A stretch of 64,000 bases of DNA from Skermania sp. ID1734 (GTDB lineage: Bacteria; Actinomycetota; Actinomycetes; Mycobacteriales; Mycobacteriaceae). Under the pieces are notes generated by a model. The model searched no databases. It was given only the letters and a program-made list of their open reading frames with translations, and was not told the origin of the DNA. The stretch lies in the NCBI RefSeq assembly GCF_007489285.1, contig NZ_VLIY01000003.1, positions 248,001 through 312,000 of the forward strand, given 5' to 3'. Positions 37,354 through 50,055 of this stretch are shown piece by piece. The translations under genes and the position numbers were made by a program. Within the stretch, counting starts at the first letter, position 1. The number at the start of each line of letters is the position of its first letter.

Positions 37354-38451
37354 ATGAGTGGCGAACTGTTGCAGGGTCCGATCCATGCCGTGCATGCCGA
37401 ACTCGGAGCGACGTTCGCGCCGTTCGGTGGCTGGCTGATGCCCGTGTCCTACGCGGGAACGGTCGCGGAGCACAATGCCGTTCGTGCAGCAGTCGGGCTG
37501 TTCGACGTCAGCCACCTCGGTAAGGCGTCGGTGACTGGGCCCGGCGCCGCAGACTATGTCAACGCGTGCCTGACCAACGACCTGGACCGGATCGGGCCGG
37601 GCAAGGCGCAATACACGTTGTGCTGCAACGAATCCGGCGGAGTGATCGACGATCTCATCGCGTACTACGTCAGCGCCGACGAAGTGTTCCTGGTGCCCAA
37701 CGCGGCCAACACCGCCGCTGTGGTGGCCGAGCTGAAAAAGTCTGCGCCACAGGATCTTACGATCACCGATCGGCACCGTGAGTTCGCGGTATTCGCCGTG
37801 CAGGGCCCGGAGTCGGCGGACGTGTTGCGGGCGCTCGGGTTACCCACGGACATGGAATACATGGCATTCGCCGACGCCACGTGGGCCGGTGTGCCGGTGC
37901 GGGTTTGCCGCACGGGATACACCGGCGAGCACGGTTACGAACTGCTGCCGCGGTGGGCCGACGCGGAGGCGTTGTTTCGCGAATTGCTCATCCACATCAA
38001 GGAACTCGGTGGGGAGCCGGCGGGGCTCGGTGCGCGTGACACGCTGCGCACCGAAATGGGCTATCCACTGCACGGTCATGAACTCTCGCTCGACATTTCG
38101 CCATTGCAGGCGCGCTGCGGGTGGGCGATCGGTTGGCGCAAACCACAATTCTGGGGGAAGCAGGCCCTCGAGGCGGAGAAGGCCGCCGGGGCGCGGCGGA
38201 CGTTGCTCGGATTGCGGGCCCTCGATCGGGGAGTGTTTCGGCAGGGGCAGGACGTGTTGGCGGGGGAGCGCGCCGTTGGCGTCACCACGTCGGGAACGTT
38301 CTCGCCGACGTTGAAGGTAGGTATTGCGCTCGCGCTCATCGACGCGGATTCCGGGATTGCGCCCGGTGATCAGGTCGATGTCGACGTGCGGGGCAGGCGG
38401 TTGCGGGCGGAGGTAGTCAAGCCGCCGTTCGTCCACGTGCGAACGAAGTGA
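37354..38451 (+). CDS. gcvT: glycine-cleavage T protein (aminomethyltransferase)
   Basis: A 365-residue tetrahydrofolate-dependent aminomethyltransferase. The N-terminal [20 protein letters not shown] and the folate-site segment [10 protein letters not shown] are visible. It releases ammonia and forms methylene-THF from the aminomethyl group on lipoylated GcvH. ATG 37354 is chosen by the family N-terminus; an upstream open frame reaches into pepA. I looked for a glycine riboswitch in the 128-base leader and saw none. It is followed at 25 bases by ilvE. Confidence 0.95.
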   Translation: MSGELLQGPIHAVHAELGATFAPFGGWLMPVSYAGTVAEHNAVRAAVGLFDVSHLGKASVTGPGAADYVNACLTNDLDRIGPGKAQYTLCCNESGGVIDDLIAYYVSADEVFLVPNAANTAAVVAELKKSAPQDLTITDRHREFAVFAVQGPESADVLRALGLPTDMEYMAFADATWAGVPVRVCRTGYTGEHGYELLPRWADAEALFRELLIHIKELGGEPAGLGARDTLRTEMGYPLHGHELSLDISPLQARCGWAIGWRKPQFWGKQALEAEKAAGARRTLLGLRALDRGVFRQGQDVLAGERAVGVTTSGTFSPTLKVGIALALIDADSGIAPGDQVDVDVRGRRLRAEVVKPPFVHVRTK

Positions 38452-38476
38452 CAACGGGGTTGGCTACGATTGAGTT

Positions 38477-39580
38477 ATGAAAACCGCTGTCGATTTCGCG
38501 CGCGTGCCGCACCCTGCTCCCGCGACCCCGCAGTCTCGCGAGCAGATTCTGGCGGCCCCCGGATTCGGCAAATTCTTCACTGATCACATGGTATCGATCG
38601 ACTACACGAAGGCCGACGGCTGGATAAACCCGCAGGTCATGCCGTATGCGCCGCTGGAGATGGATCCGGCCGCGATGGTGCTGCACTACGGGCAGTCGAT
38701 CTTCGAGGGACTCAAGGCCTACCGCCAGCCCGATGGCAGCATCGCGTCGTTCCGGATCGACGCAAACGCGGCCCGGTTCCAAAGTTCGGCGCGGCGAATG
38801 GCCATGGCCGAGTTGCCGACCGAGCTGTTCGTGCAGTCGATCATCGAGTTGCTCGACGTCGATCACGAGTGGGTACCCGCCGCAGGCGGCGAGGAAGCAC
38901 TTTATTTGCGGCCGTTCATGTTTGCCACCGAGGTCGGGTTAGGTGTGCGGCCGTCGTCGCAGTACAAATACCTCCTGCTCGCTTCGCCGGCGGGCGCCTA
39001 TTTCCCCCGCGGGGTCAAGCCCGTGAGCGTGTGGCTGTCCACCGAGTACGTCCGCGCGGCGCCGGGCGGCACCGGTGCGGCGAAGTTCGCCGGCAATTAC
39101 GCGGCGTCACTGATCGCACAGGCCCAGGCGATCGACGCGGGGTGCGATCAGGTGGTCTGGCTCGACGCGATCGAGCGCCGGTACGTCGAAGAAATGGGCG
39201 GCATGAACCTTTTCTTCGTCTTCGGTTCCGGCCCGGATGCCCGCTTGGTGACGCCAGAACTGTCCGGGTCGTTGCTCCCGGGTATCACGCGCGACTCGTT
39301 GCTGACCCTGGCCACCGACTCGGGCCTGGCGGTCGAGGAACGCAAAATCAGCACCGAGGAATGGCGGAAGAAGGCCGCGTCGGGCGAGATCACCGAGGTG
39401 TTCGCCTGTGGCACAGCCGCTGTGATCACCCCCGTTGGTTTGGTGAAGAGTGCAGACGGCGAGTTCGTCATTGCCGACGGTGAGCCGGGTGAGGTCACCA
39501 TGGCGCTGCGCGACACACTTACGGGTATCCAGCGTGGGACATTCGCCGACATTCACGGCTGGATGACGAAGCTGCGCTGA
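38477..39580 (+). CDS. ilvE: branched-chain amino-acid aminotransferase
   Basis: A 367-residue fold-type IV PLP enzyme. The PLP lysine is K203 in [12 protein letters not shown] (K204 in M. tuberculosis IlvE), and the phosphate-binding region includes [12 protein letters not shown]. It transaminates the branched-chain 2-oxo acids to valine, leucine and isoleucine. It follows gcvT by 25 bases and may share its transcript. Confidence 0.97.
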   Translation: MKTAVDFARVPHPAPATPQSREQILAAPGFGKFFTDHMVSIDYTKADGWINPQVMPYAPLEMDPAAMVLHYGQSIFEGLKAYRQPDGSIASFRIDANAARFQSSARRMAMAELPTELFVQSIIELLDVDHEWVPAAGGEEALYLRPFMFATEVGLGVRPSSQYKYLLLASPAGAYFPRGVKPVSVWLSTEYVRAAPGGTGAAKFAGNYAASLIAQAQAIDAGCDQVVWLDAIERRYVEEMGGMNLFFVFGSGPDARLVTPELSGSLLPGITRDSLLTLATDSGLAVEERKISTEEWRKKAASGEITEVFACGTAAVITPVGLVKSADGEFVIADGEPGEVTMALRDTLTGIQRGTFADIHGWMTKLR

Positions 39581-39641
39581 GTCCAGTCCGCGGAGCGGCC
39601 GAGGTCGCTTCCGGGAAAAAGTGCGTGCATGAGCAACCAGC

Positions 39642-40355
39642 TCAGTTCCCGAACAACATCCGCCACTGCTCGAGGTTCGACGCGCGGAACACATAGTTCG
39701 ACCGCTTGACCTCCGACAGCGCGGCACTCGGATCGGCGGAGTACCAGTGCCCGGGGAATACGGTCGGGTCGCCGTTCAGTTTCGCCAACTGCTGCAGACT
39801 GCGATACATCTCGTCGGAATCGCCGCCCGGAAAGTCGGTGCGCCCGCACCCCTCCAGGAACAGCGTGTCGCCGGCGACGAGTCGACCGTCGAGTAGAAAG
39901 CACTGGCTGCCGGGGGTGTGGCCGGGCGTGTGCAGCAGTTCGATCGGGATGTTTCCGACGTTGACGACATCGCCGTGGTCGTGTCCGGTGAGATCGCTTT
40001 CCGGAATGCCGGTGACCCGGGAAACCCATTGCAGTTCTTGGTTGTTGACGTGCACGGGAACCTGCTGTCGGTCAAGCAGCTCGGTCAGGCCCGGTAGCGA
40101 GAAGCCGAGCATTTCGCCGCCGACGTGGTCGGGGTGGTGGTGGGTGACGAGGACGCCCGACAGCTGCATGCCGTCCGCTTCGAGCGTGTCGACCAGATCA
40201 CCCGCGGCATAGGCAGGGTCGACGACGACGCAATCACGACTCTCTCGGTCGCCGATCAGGTACGCGAAATTGCGCATCTGGGTCGCGATCGGATCCCCCG
40301 GCGCGAAGTCGCGACCGGAGAGCAATTGGCGGAAGTAGAGGCGGTCATCCGGCAT
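39642..40355 (-). CDS. metallo-beta-lactamase-fold hydrolase, glyoxalase II-like
   Basis: A 237-residue MBL-fold protein. The metal motif HxHxDH is in THHHPDHVGG, with further ligands in HTPGHTPGS, GDTLF and PGHWY. The layout is that of glyoxalase II and persulfide dioxygenases. ATG 40355 is used; a longer in-frame start would run into the cobS hairpin. The substrate is unknown; a mycothiol thioester or persulfide is plausible in this order. Confidence 0.92.
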   Translation of the reverse strand: MPDDRLYFRQLLSGRDFAPGDPIATQMRNFAYLIGDRESRDCVVVDPAYAAGDLVDTLEADGMQLSGVLVTHHHPDHVGGEMLGFSLPGLTELLDRQQVPVHVNNQELQWVSRVTGIPESDLTGHDHGDVVNVGNIPIELLHTPGHTPGSQCFLLDGRLVAGDTLFLEGCGRTDFPGGDSDEMYRSLQQLAKLNGDPTVFPGHWYSADPSAALSEVKRSNYVFRASNLEQWRMLFGN

Positions 40356-40379
40356 GTGCCGAGCGTAGCCGCTCCTGCC

Positions 40380-40419
40380 GTGCGTGAAATTCCACCGCCC
40401 GCGGTGGAATTTCACGCAC
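40380..40419. terminator. perfect 18-bp inverted repeat at the end of cobS
   Basis: Arms 40380-40397 and 40402-40419 (GTGCGTGAAATTCCACCG and its complement) pair perfectly around a four-base loop, covering the cobS stop codon. No U-tract follows. It is most likely the terminator of the cobU-cobT-cobS unit. Confidence 0.7.
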
Positions 40420-41164
40420 AGCCGAAGGTGAACCCCACCGCGGTCGCAGTGACCGTGAATTCGATTGCGGCGCCGAGCACGTCACCGCTTATTCCGCCGA
40501 AGCGGCGATTGCAGTGGCGCACCAACAATTCCGCCGCCACGAGTGCCGCAACGACGACCACGACGCCCTGCCACCACGGCCGCGCCAGGACACCGGCGAC
40601 CAAGGCAGCGATCACTGCCCAACACCCGCCCAGCCACACCGGTTGCGTACCGGCGACCAACGCGCCGAAGTGGGCGTCGGGAGCGGCGGTGCTGCCGCGG
40701 CGGCAGGCGAGCGTCGCGGCGACCCGGCCGGTCGCGACCGCCACTGCGATGAGCGCCCAGGAGCCGTCGCGGCCCAGCTGGGCGAACGAAAGTGCTTGGA
40801 TACCAATGGCAAACACCAATGCTGCGGCGCCAAAGGGGCCAATGTCTCCGGTCAGCATCACCGCACGGGCTCGCTCCGGCGGGCCGTAACAGCCCAGCCC
40901 GTCCGCAGTGTCGGCCAGGCCGTCGAGATGCATGCCGCGGGTGGACACCGCTAGGACGCCGACCGTCAGCAGGCCCGCGAGCGCGCCGGACAATCCGCCC
41001 GCGTGCAGTGCCCACATCAGGGCGGCCGCAAGGGCGCCCAACCCGGCCCCGACGACCGGGACCCACCCCATGGCACGGGCGCCGTCGCGCTGCTCGACCG
41101 TTGTCATGCGCAGCGGCGCGACCGTCAGCCAGGAGAACGCGACGAGTAACCCGCGCAGGATCAC
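40412..41164 (-). CDS. cobS: adenosylcobinamide-GDP ribazoletransferase (cobalamin synthase)
   Basis: A 250-residue integral membrane enzyme that joins alpha-ribazole to adenosylcobinamide-GDP, the last step of cobalamin synthesis. It has [13 protein letters not shown] near 75-87, the conserved acidic motif, and several hydrophobic helices. The GTG start overlaps the cobT stop (GTGA). It is transcribed with cobT and cobU. Confidence 0.96.
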   Translation of the reverse strand: MILRGLLVAFSWLTVAPLRMTTVEQRDGARAMGWVPVVGAGLGALAAALMWALHAGGLSGALAGLLTVGVLAVSTRGMHLDGLADTADGLGCYGPPERARAVMLTGDIGPFGAAALVFAIGIQALSFAQLGRDGSWALIAVAVATGRVAATLACRRGSTAAPDAHFGALVAGTQPVWLGGCWAVIAALVAGVLARPWWQGVVVVVAALVAAELLVRHCNRRFGGISGDVLGAAIEFTVTATAVGFTFGCA

Positions 41165-42216
41165 GGCTGGGCCGTCGAAACACCCGCGTCGGCGAAGGTT
41201 GCCATGTCGGCCAGTACCGCGATCGCCGCGTGGAGCAGCGGCAGCGCGGTCAGCGCACCGGATCCCTCGCCGAGCCGCAGGTCCAACTCGAGTAGCGGCG
41301 TCAGGTTCAGCCGGTTCAGGGCAATGGTGTGCGCAGGTTCGGTGGACCGGTGACCGGCCACCCACCAGGCACTGGCGCCAGGGGCCAACTGCTCGGCGAC
41401 CAGCGCCGCGGCGGTCACCACCACTCCGTCGAGCACCACCGGGGTCCGCCGCACGGCGGCTTGCGCCAGGAAGCCGGCCATCGCGGCCAGGTCCGCGCCG
41501 GACGCCGCCCGCAGGAGGGCGACCGGGTCGTTGACGACTGGTCGTGCGCGCCGCAGCGCGTCGCGAATCGCCGCGGTCTTCCGGGACCAACCCGCGTCGT
41601 CGACGCCGGTGCCGCGGCCCACGACCGCGACGGGTTCGGTGTCGGTCAGCGCGGCGACCAGCACCGCGGCCGGTGTGGTGTTGCCGATGCCCATGTCTCC
41701 GGCAATCAAAAGATCCGCGCCGGAATCGATCTCGTCGTCGGCGAGCGCGCGGCCAGCGGCGATGGCCACCCGAACTTCGGCGTCGGTCAACGCGTCGGCC
41801 CGGTCGATCGGCTCCGAAGAGCGGCGCACCTTCAGCTTGCTCACGCTGGGATCGGTGTCGGCATCCACGGCGAGATCGGCCACGCGCACGGTGGCGCCGG
41901 CGACCTTGGCCAACGCGTTGACGGCGGCACCGCCGGCCAAGAAGTTGCCCACCATCTGCGCGGTGACTTCGCACGGATAGGCCGACACGCCCTTCTGGGC
42001 GATGCCGTGGTCACCGGCGAACACGACGACCCGGGGCCGGGCAAGCGGCTGCGGCGGACACGCTCCCTGACAGGCCGAGATCCAGATGCCGAGCTCCTCG
42101 AGCCGGCCGAGCGACCCGAGCGGCTTGGTCAGCTGCGCCTGCCGGGCCTCGGCCGCCGCGCGGGTACCGGCATCCGGTGGGGTGACCGGGGGGAACGTCG
42201 GGTCGGGAAGCGTCAC
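41161..42216 (-). CDS. cobT: nicotinate-nucleotide:dimethylbenzimidazole phosphoribosyltransferase
   Basis: A 351-residue CobT that makes alpha-ribazole phosphate from nicotinate mononucleotide and dimethylbenzimidazole. [15 protein letters not shown] and the C-terminal [16 protein letters not shown], with the catalytic-glutamate region, are typical. It starts with GTG and overlaps cobS. It lies in the order cobU-cobT-cobS, giving the complete lower-ligand assembly set. Confidence 0.97.
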   Translation of the reverse strand: MTLPDPTFPPVTPPDAGTRAAAEARQAQLTKPLGSLGRLEELGIWISACQGACPPQPLARPRVVVFAGDHGIAQKGVSAYPCEVTAQMVGNFLAGGAAVNALAKVAGATVRVADLAVDADTDPSVSKLKVRRSSEPIDRADALTDAEVRVAIAAGRALADDEIDSGADLLIAGDMGIGNTTPAAVLVAALTDTEPVAVVGRGTGVDDAGWSRKTAAIRDALRRARPVVNDPVALLRAASGADLAAMAGFLAQAAVRRTPVVLDGVVVTAAALVAEQLAPGASAWWVAGHRSTEPAHTIALNRLNLTPLLELDLRLGEGSGALTALPLLHAAIAVLADMATFADAGVSTAQP

Positions 42217-42226
42217 CTCATGCCTT

Positions 42227-42733
42227 TCACTTCAGTCGGCTCGCCAGTCCGGCGACCACGAACAGCACCTCGTCGCAGACCCGGGCGAGCTGCTGGTTGA
42301 GGGTGCCGAGTTCGTCGCGAAAGAGTCTGCCCGACGCGCTGGCCGGAACGACGCCGAGGCCGACCTCGGGACTGACCACCACCAGCCGGGACGGGCAGGC
42401 GGCCACAGCGTCACACAACTTGTGGGTCTGTACGGTGCCGCGCGGCCGGGTCCAGGCGTCGGCGGCGTCCAACTGTCCGGTCAGCCACGTTCCGACGTCA
42501 TCGAGCAGGATCGCCGGCCCCGGTTCGGCGAGCACCGCCACCGGATCGACGTCGTCGAGCGTCACCCAGTTGGCTGGCCGGCGCGCACGGTGAGCGCAGA
42601 TCCGATCGGCAAAGTCGGTGTCGGCCGGATCGGGGCGTGCGGTGGCGACGTAGCGGACGGGCACCGCACCGAGGAGGGACTCGGCGTGCGCGGACTTGCC
42701 CGACCGGGCGCCGCCGAGGACGAGAGTGCGCAC
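42227..42733 (-). CDS. cobU: adenosylcobinamide kinase / guanylyltransferase
   Basis: A 168-residue bifunctional CobU/CobP. The P-loop GGARSGKS is at 7-14 and the guanylylated histidine lies in [10 protein letters not shown]. It activates adenosylcobinamide for CobS. It is 10 bases upstream of cobT on the same strand. Its GTG start lies in the 11-base gap after the DUF3043 gene. Confidence 0.95.
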   Translation of the reverse strand: MRTLVLGGARSGKSAHAESLLGAVPVRYVATARPDPADTDFADRICAHRARRPANWVTLDDVDPVAVLAEPGPAILLDDVGTWLTGQLDAADAWTRPRGTVQTHKLCDAVAACPSRLVVVSPEVGLGVVPASASGRLFRDELGTLNQQLARVCDEVLFVVAGLASRLK

Positions 42734-42744
42734 GAAGCGCCTGT

Positions 42745-43395
42745 TCAGATGGTGTCGCCGGGACTGACCCGCGGCTTGGGCGCGCGCATCCTGCGCAGTT
42801 GGGAGGCGCGCACGAACGCATACCAGCCGAGCTTGACGGTGCTCTCGGTGTTGTTCGGGAAGCGCTCGTTGACGCGCTTGCTGATCATGCGGCTCAGGTA
42901 GATGCCTTCAATAATCATGAAGAGCATCATCACGAGCATTGCCAACGTGACGATCGCCTGCAGCGCCGGGCTCACGAACATGGCGAGGATCAGCAGCAAC
43001 GCGAGGGGCATGAACAAGCCGACGAGGTTGCGCCGGGCGTCGATGATGTCGCGCACGTAGCCGCGCACCGGCCCCTTGTCGCGGGCCAGCAAATAGCCTT
43101 CTTCACCGGCCATCATTCGAGCGCGGGCGTCCGAGGCGGACGCGCGCCGTAGTTCGCGTGCCGCCTTGCGCTCCGCTTTGGTGCCCTGCGACTGCTTGCG
43201 ACGCGCACGCGCTTCCTTCGCCGTCATCGGGGCTGGTGCCACCGGGCCGCGCTTGCGGCCCTCGGCGTCACGACGCTTCGGGGTCGGCCGGCCCTTGCCC
43301 TCGGTGCCGACCTGCTTCGGCGCGTCGGTGGCTTGGACCGCCGTTGTTTCCGGCTCGTTCGAATTGGCCGCGTTCCCTCGGCGTAGCAACTTCAC
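42745..43395 (-). CDS. DUF3043 membrane protein (Rv2206-like)
   Basis: A 216-residue conserved actinobacterial protein. It has a long lysine/arginine-rich N-terminus (residues 1-90, with RARRKQ and KAERKAAREL), then GPVRGYVRDIIDARRN and two membrane helices at about 125-165. The C-terminus is basic again. Position matches Rv2206. Function is unknown. Confidence 0.92.
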   Translation of the reverse strand: MKLLRRGNAANSNEPETTAVQATDAPKQVGTEGKGRPTPKRRDAEGRKRGPVAPAPMTAKEARARRKQSQGTKAERKAARELRRASASDARARMMAGEEGYLLARDKGPVRGYVRDIIDARRNLVGLFMPLALLLILAMFVSPALQAIVTLAMLVMMLFMIIEGIYLSRMISKRVNERFPNNTESTVKLGWYAFVRASQLRRMRAPKPRVSPGDTI

Positions 43396-43487
43396 ACCTC
43401 AAGGCTATTGGATTGCGCATTGGTGGGAATAGTTGAGCTGGAGGTACCGTTGAAACGACAGACTTGCCGCTCGACTGGGGAGAACCC

Positions 43488-43844
43488 ATGACTGTAGAGA
43501 ACGTCCAGGAAACCGCTACCCACGGTGTCACGCTCACCGATGCCGCGGCGGCGAAGGCGAAGGCGTTGCTCGACCAGGAAGGTCGCGACGATCTTGCCCT
43601 GCGTATCGCCGTACAGCCGGGTGGCTGCGCGGGCCTGCGCTACCAGCTGTTTTTCGACGACCGCACGCTTGACGGCGACCTGACGGCGGAGTTCGGTGGC
43701 GTCACCCTCGCGGTGGACCGGATGAGCGCCCCGTACGTGCAGGGTGCATCGATCGACTTCGTCGACACGATCGAGAAGCAGGGCTTCACGATCGACAACC
43801 CGAACGCCACCGGCTCCTGCGCCTGCGGCGACAGCTTCAACTGA
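43488..43844 (+). CDS. erpA: A-type iron-sulfur carrier (HesB/IscA/ErpA)
   Basis: A 118-residue A-type carrier. The three cluster cysteines are C47 (PGGCAG) and C111/C113 (GSCACGDSF). It delivers Fe-S clusters to client proteins; LipA and the Rieske protein in this window are possible clients. ATG 43488 is preceded by GGGGAG. It corresponds to Rv2204c. Confidence 0.95.
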   Translation: MTVENVQETATHGVTLTDAAAAKAKALLDQEGRDDLALRIAVQPGGCAGLRYQLFFDDRTLDGDLTAEFGGVTLAVDRMSAPYVQGASIDFVDTIEKQGFTIDNPNATGSCACGDSFN

Positions 43845-43856
43845 ATTCGACAACGT

Positions 43857-43894
43857 GAAGTGAGGGCCCCGAGCAAGCGCCGGGGCCTTACTTC
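43857..43894. terminator. hairpin after erpA
   Basis: GAAGTGAGGGCCCCG (43857-43871) pairs with CGGGGCCTTACTTC (43881-43894) with one bulge and one mismatch around a nine-base loop, then CATT. It fits a terminator of the erpA transcript. Confidence 0.65.
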
Positions 43895-43944
43895 ATTGGC
43901 GGGCGCGAGGGCGGTAGCGTGAGGTGCCGCACGATGTTGTCTAG

Positions 43945-46874
<2,930 letters not shown>

Positions 46875-47098
46875 TGGGTGACCAACCTCGTTTCACATTG
46901 CCTGCATTGCCCACTGAATCGCCGCTGGTGCGGGCGACCTAGACCTCCAGCCGAGTATGCCGCACAGCGACCGGAGTGTCGGCCCAGACCCGACGCCAAA
47001 CCGGCCACGAGTTTGGTCTACGCTGCGTAGTATTCGGGCCAGCCCATGTTGTCGGCATGGCCTTGTGTGGAACTTGCGGCGATCAGGAAGGCGTTAAC
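46875..47098. promoter_or_regulatory. divergent asnB / ctaC promoter region
   Basis: A 224-base gap between divergent genes. An in-frame extension of ctaC upstream exists but lacks a signal-peptide logic. AGGAAG at 47085-47090 serves the chosen ctaC start. I see no named operator. Confidence 0.4.
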
Positions 47099-48220
47099 GT
47101 GGCGCGTACAAGTACAGCCCGCTCAGCGTCCAAACCACGCGGCCGGATTCTTCGGCGGGTTGGGCTGGCGGCATCTCTCAGTATCGCGGCGTTGATGCTT
47201 TCTGGGTGCTCGATCAACAACGATGTGCTGCGTTTCGGCTGGCCGACGGGTGTTACCGAGCAGGCGCACCGGATGCGCGAGCTGTGGACGTGGTCATGCA
47301 TCGCCGCGCTGGTCATGGGTGTGATCGTCTGGGGCTTGACCTTCTGGACAGTGACCTTCCACCGCAAGAAGAAGGGTGACGACGAGTTCCCGAAGCAGTT
47401 CGGGTACAACGTGCCGCTCGAATTGGCTTACACTGCAGCGCCGTTCGTCATCATTGCCATTCTCTTCTACTTCACGGTCGTGGTGCAGAACTACGTCACC
47501 GAGAACAAGCCGAACCCCGACGTTACGGTCGATGTCACGGCGTTCCAGTGGAACTGGAAGTTCGGCTACCGCACCGTCGGCACCGGACCGGACAAGGTCG
47601 ATCTTGCCAACCACCAGCGCGAGGACCAACTGAAGCAGCAGACGCGAGAGTCGGTCGAGCACAAGAATGACGAGGGCGAGCCGCGGCCGGGCCCGATCCA
47701 GGGCAAGGACGTCGAAGACCTCGGGTACCTGCATTACGACCGCGTCGAGACAGTCGGAACCAGCACCGAGATCCCCATCCTCGTGGTGCCGACCGGTAAG
47801 CGCGTGCAGATCGAGCTGGCCTCGGCCGACGTCGTCCACTCCTTCTGGGTGCCGGAGTTCCTATTCAAGCGCGACGTGATGCCGGATCCCGAAGCGAACC
47901 ACCAGGAGAACATCTTCCAGATCAGCAACATCGACCGTGAAGGTGCCTTTGTCGGGCGCTGCGCCGAAATGTGCGGCACGTACCACTCGATGATGAACTT
48001 CGAGGTCCGCGCGCTGAACCCGCAGCGCTTCGCCCGCTACATCGAGCTGCGCAAGCCGACGGACATGGGCGGCAAGGGCTTGGATAACGCGTCGGCGCTC
48101 ACCCAACTGGGCAAGGAAGATCCGAGCTGCGGTGATCTGTGCAGCCCGGTGGCGACCACGACGCACCCGTTCAACCCGGACCGCACCTACCGTCAAGCCA
48201 GTGAAGACACGACCAGGTAG
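47099..48220 (+). CDS. ctaC: cytochrome c oxidase subunit II
   Basis: A 373-residue lipoprotein subunit of the aa3 oxidase. The lipobox LSGC lies after a hydrophobic signal (LAASLSIAALM), followed by two membrane helices (SCIAALVMGVIVWGLTFW and PFVIIAILFYFTVVV). The periplasmic CuA domain has its first ligand in VVHSFWVPEF and the CAEMCGTYHSMM motif. GTG 47099 behind AGGAAG is chosen so that the signal peptide is N-terminal. It receives electrons directly from cytochrome cc (QcrC) in the supercomplex. Confidence 0.97.
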   Translation: MARTSTARSASKPRGRILRRVGLAASLSIAALMLSGCSINNDVLRFGWPTGVTEQAHRMRELWTWSCIAALVMGVIVWGLTFWTVTFHRKKKGDDEFPKQFGYNVPLELAYTAAPFVIIAILFYFTVVVQNYVTENKPNPDVTVDVTAFQWNWKFGYRTVGTGPDKVDLANHQREDQLKQQTRESVEHKNDEGEPRPGPIQGKDVEDLGYLHYDRVETVGTSTEIPILVVPTGKRVQIELASADVVHSFWVPEFLFKRDVMPDPEANHQENIFQISNIDREGAFVGRCAEMCGTYHSMMNFEVRALNPQRFARYIELRKPTDMGGKGLDNASALTQLGKEDPSCGDLCSPVATTTHPFNPDRTYRQASEDTTR

Positions 48221-48268
48221 CTGGCCGACTCAGCCCGCAAGAATTTCTGCCTAAGGACGCGAACTGAC

Positions 48269-48685
48269 ATGAAGATCGAAGCGAGAATCTTCGAACTGCT
48301 GGTGGGTTTCTTCTTCCTCGTCGCCATCGTGTACGGGGTCTTTACCGGGCTTTCGCGGACCCACGTCGAATGGGCGGGCACGACCGCGCTGGTCCTCAGT
48401 GGTGGTCTGGCGCTGATCATCGGCACCTACTTCCGGTTTGTCGCTCGACGCGTTGACCTGCGCCCGGAGGACTACGAGGACGCCGAAATCATCGACGGCG
48501 CCGGCGACCTCGGTTTCTTCAGCCCCGGTAGCTACTGGCCTATCACCCTGGCCGCCGCGGCTGCGTTCATCGCCACGGCGATTGCCTTCTGGGAGCCGTG
48601 GATGATCGCGCTCGGCGTCGCGTTCGTACTGCTGGCGGTCGGTGGGCTGGTCTTCGAGTACTACCTGGGGCCGGAGCGGCACTGA
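48269..48685 (+). CDS. ctaF: cytochrome c oxidase subunit IV
   Basis: A 138-residue actinobacterial oxidase subunit IV with four helices ([74 protein letters not shown]). It follows ctaC by 48 bases with AAGGAC upstream. It is a structural subunit of the bcc-aa3 supercomplex. Confidence 0.96.
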   Translation: MKIEARIFELLVGFFFLVAIVYGVFTGLSRTHVEWAGTTALVLSGGLALIIGTYFRFVARRVDLRPEDYEDAEIIDGAGDLGFFSPGSYWPITLAAAAAFIATAIAFWEPWMIALGVAFVLLAVGGLVFEYYLGPERH

Positions 48686-48696
48686 TTTAGACGGCT

Positions 48697-48753
48697 CGAA
48701 CGGGCGGTTATCGGCGGAACTACTCGACGTTTCGCCCGATAACCGCCCGTTCG
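48697..48753. terminator. perfect 18-bp inverted repeat after ctaF
   Basis: Arms 48697-48714 and 48736-48753 (CGAACGGGCGGTTATCGG and complement) pair perfectly around a 21-base loop between the convergent ctaF and DinB genes. It is a probable bidirectional terminator without a U-tract, and it marks the left border of the accessory insertion. Confidence 0.7.
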
Positions 48754-48757
48754 CGTT

Positions 48758-49282
48758 TCACACTCCCGTCGCCCCGTCGATTCGTTCGCGGATGAGGTCG
48801 GCGTGACCACAGTGCCGGGCGTATTCGGCGATCATGTGGGTGTAGATCCACCGTAAGCTGACTTCGCCGCCACGGAAGGGGCTTGTCTGCTCTAGGTCCC
48901 GGGCGGCGCAGTTCGTGCGGGCTTGTCGTATTTCGGCTTCCCAGTTTGCGCGGGCCGAGTCGAATGTCCCGTCGTCGGTCAGTTCGAAGCCGCCGTCATG
49001 GCCGCCGTCGCCGGTTCCGTAGATCGGGGGCGCGTTCTCGCCGGCCAGCACCCGCCGAAACCAGTTTCGCTCGACTTCTGCCATGTGTTGCACCAAGCCC
49101 AGCAGAGTCATCGTCGACGGCGGGGTCGAGGGTGTCCGCACCTGTTCCTCGGTCAGACCAGCGCATTTCATCGCCAGAGTGGCACGGTAGAAGTCGAGCC
49201 AGCCTTCGAATGTCGCGCGTTCGTCGGCGACCGGGGGCGGGGTATGTCGGTCGATAGTCGTCACGGGTGGTAATGGTGCCAT
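48758..49282 (-). CDS. DinB-family (DUF664) protein
   Basis: A 174-residue four-helix DinB/YfiT-type protein. Conserved histidines in LVQHMAEVERNWF, and in YTHMIAEYARHCGHADLIRE, form the expected metal triad. The actinobacterial members are probable thiol (mycothiol) transferases or metal-dependent enzymes of unknown substrate. It is the first gene of the accessory segment and convergent with ctaF. Confidence 0.9.
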   Translation of the reverse strand: MAPLPPVTTIDRHTPPPVADERATFEGWLDFYRATLAMKCAGLTEEQVRTPSTPPSTMTLLGLVQHMAEVERNWFRRVLAGENAPPIYGTGDGGHDGGFELTDDGTFDSARANWEAEIRQARTNCAARDLEQTSPFRGGEVSLRWIYTHMIAEYARHCGHADLIRERIDGATGV

Positions 49283-49368
49283 CGGGGTATGACATGGTCG
49301 ATGGCCCGAGATGGGGCGGGGATGCCCGGATGAGCAGGGCGCTCATTGGATCAAGATCCACCCTAGGC

Positions 49369-49974
49369 TCAGCCGCTGATGATCGGGACAAGGTACTGCC
49401 GCGCGAACGCGGCCAGCTCCAGCTCCGAGGCGTCGCGCTCGGTGCCGTAGGGAGCCAGGATCATCGAATGCACGATTCGGCACACGATTTCAGCGCGAAC
49501 AGCCAGGTCCGGAATATCGGGCAGCATCCCTGCTTCGACGGCTCGCGTGAGGGCCTTGATGGTGGCGGCGACGCTCATGGTGAACGTGAGCTCCCCGTCG
49601 TTGGTCAGCTTGGACAGGATCCGGTCAGGCTCTAACAGCAGCATCCGCTGCACCAGCGGGTGCGTACGCCACTTGGTGATAATGGTGACGAATACATCGA
49701 CCACGAGGTCGTCGATGTTGTCGTGCAGTTCCGGGAGCTTCTCGATCTCGGCGAGCGTGGCGGCCACTTCCCGGGTCACCACAGCCTGCACGACATCGTC
49801 GCGTGAGCCGACGCGACGATAGACCGTCACCCGGTCGACGCCGGCCTGGCGGGCAATGTCCTCAATCGTCGTTTTTCGTAATCCGACCTTCTCGAACTGC
49901 ACGAGAGCTGCGTCGAGGATGCGCGATTCGACGGTGTCTGATTCTTTCGGCGTTGCGGCGGAAACCTCGATCAC
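49369..49974 (-). CDS. TetR-family regulator of the inserted operon
   Basis: A TetR protein of about 201 residues. The helix-turn-helix lies at about 30-52 (TTIEDIARQAGVDRVTVYRRVGSRDDVV). GTG 49974 is used; another GTG at 49983 is equally possible and neither has a clear ribosome-binding site. Palindromes at 50025-50055 sit just upstream. It follows the seven-gene oxygenase operon on the same strand and is its likely regulator. Confidence 0.88.
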   Translation of the reverse strand: MIEVSAATPKESDTVESRILDAALVQFEKVGLRKTTIEDIARQAGVDRVTVYRRVGSRDDVVQAVVTREVAATLAEIEKLPELHDNIDDLVVDVFVTIITKWRTHPLVQRMLLLEPDRILSKLTNDGELTFTMSVAATIKALTRAVEAGMLPDIPDLAVRAEIVCRIVHSMILAPYGTERDASELELAAFARQYLVPIISG

Positions 49975-50024
49975 GCATTTCACCGTAAGCCCACACCGGT
50001 GGCGATGCAACAGATGCACCGAAG

Positions 50025-50055
50025 TGTTACTTCAATAATGTAACAGATATTGTTA
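50025..50055. promoter_or_regulatory. twin palindromes upstream of the TetR gene
   Basis: TGTTAC-N9-GTAACA (50025-50045) is a perfect inverted repeat. It overlaps a second one, TAACA-GATAT-TGTTA (50041-50055), which reaches into the stop codon of the reductase gene. They are good candidates for autoregulatory TetR operators. Confidence 0.65.

Noticed and set aside
42734-42744. Cobalamin riboswitch upstream of cobU
   Set aside because: The gap to the preceding gene is only 11 bases, with no room for the element.
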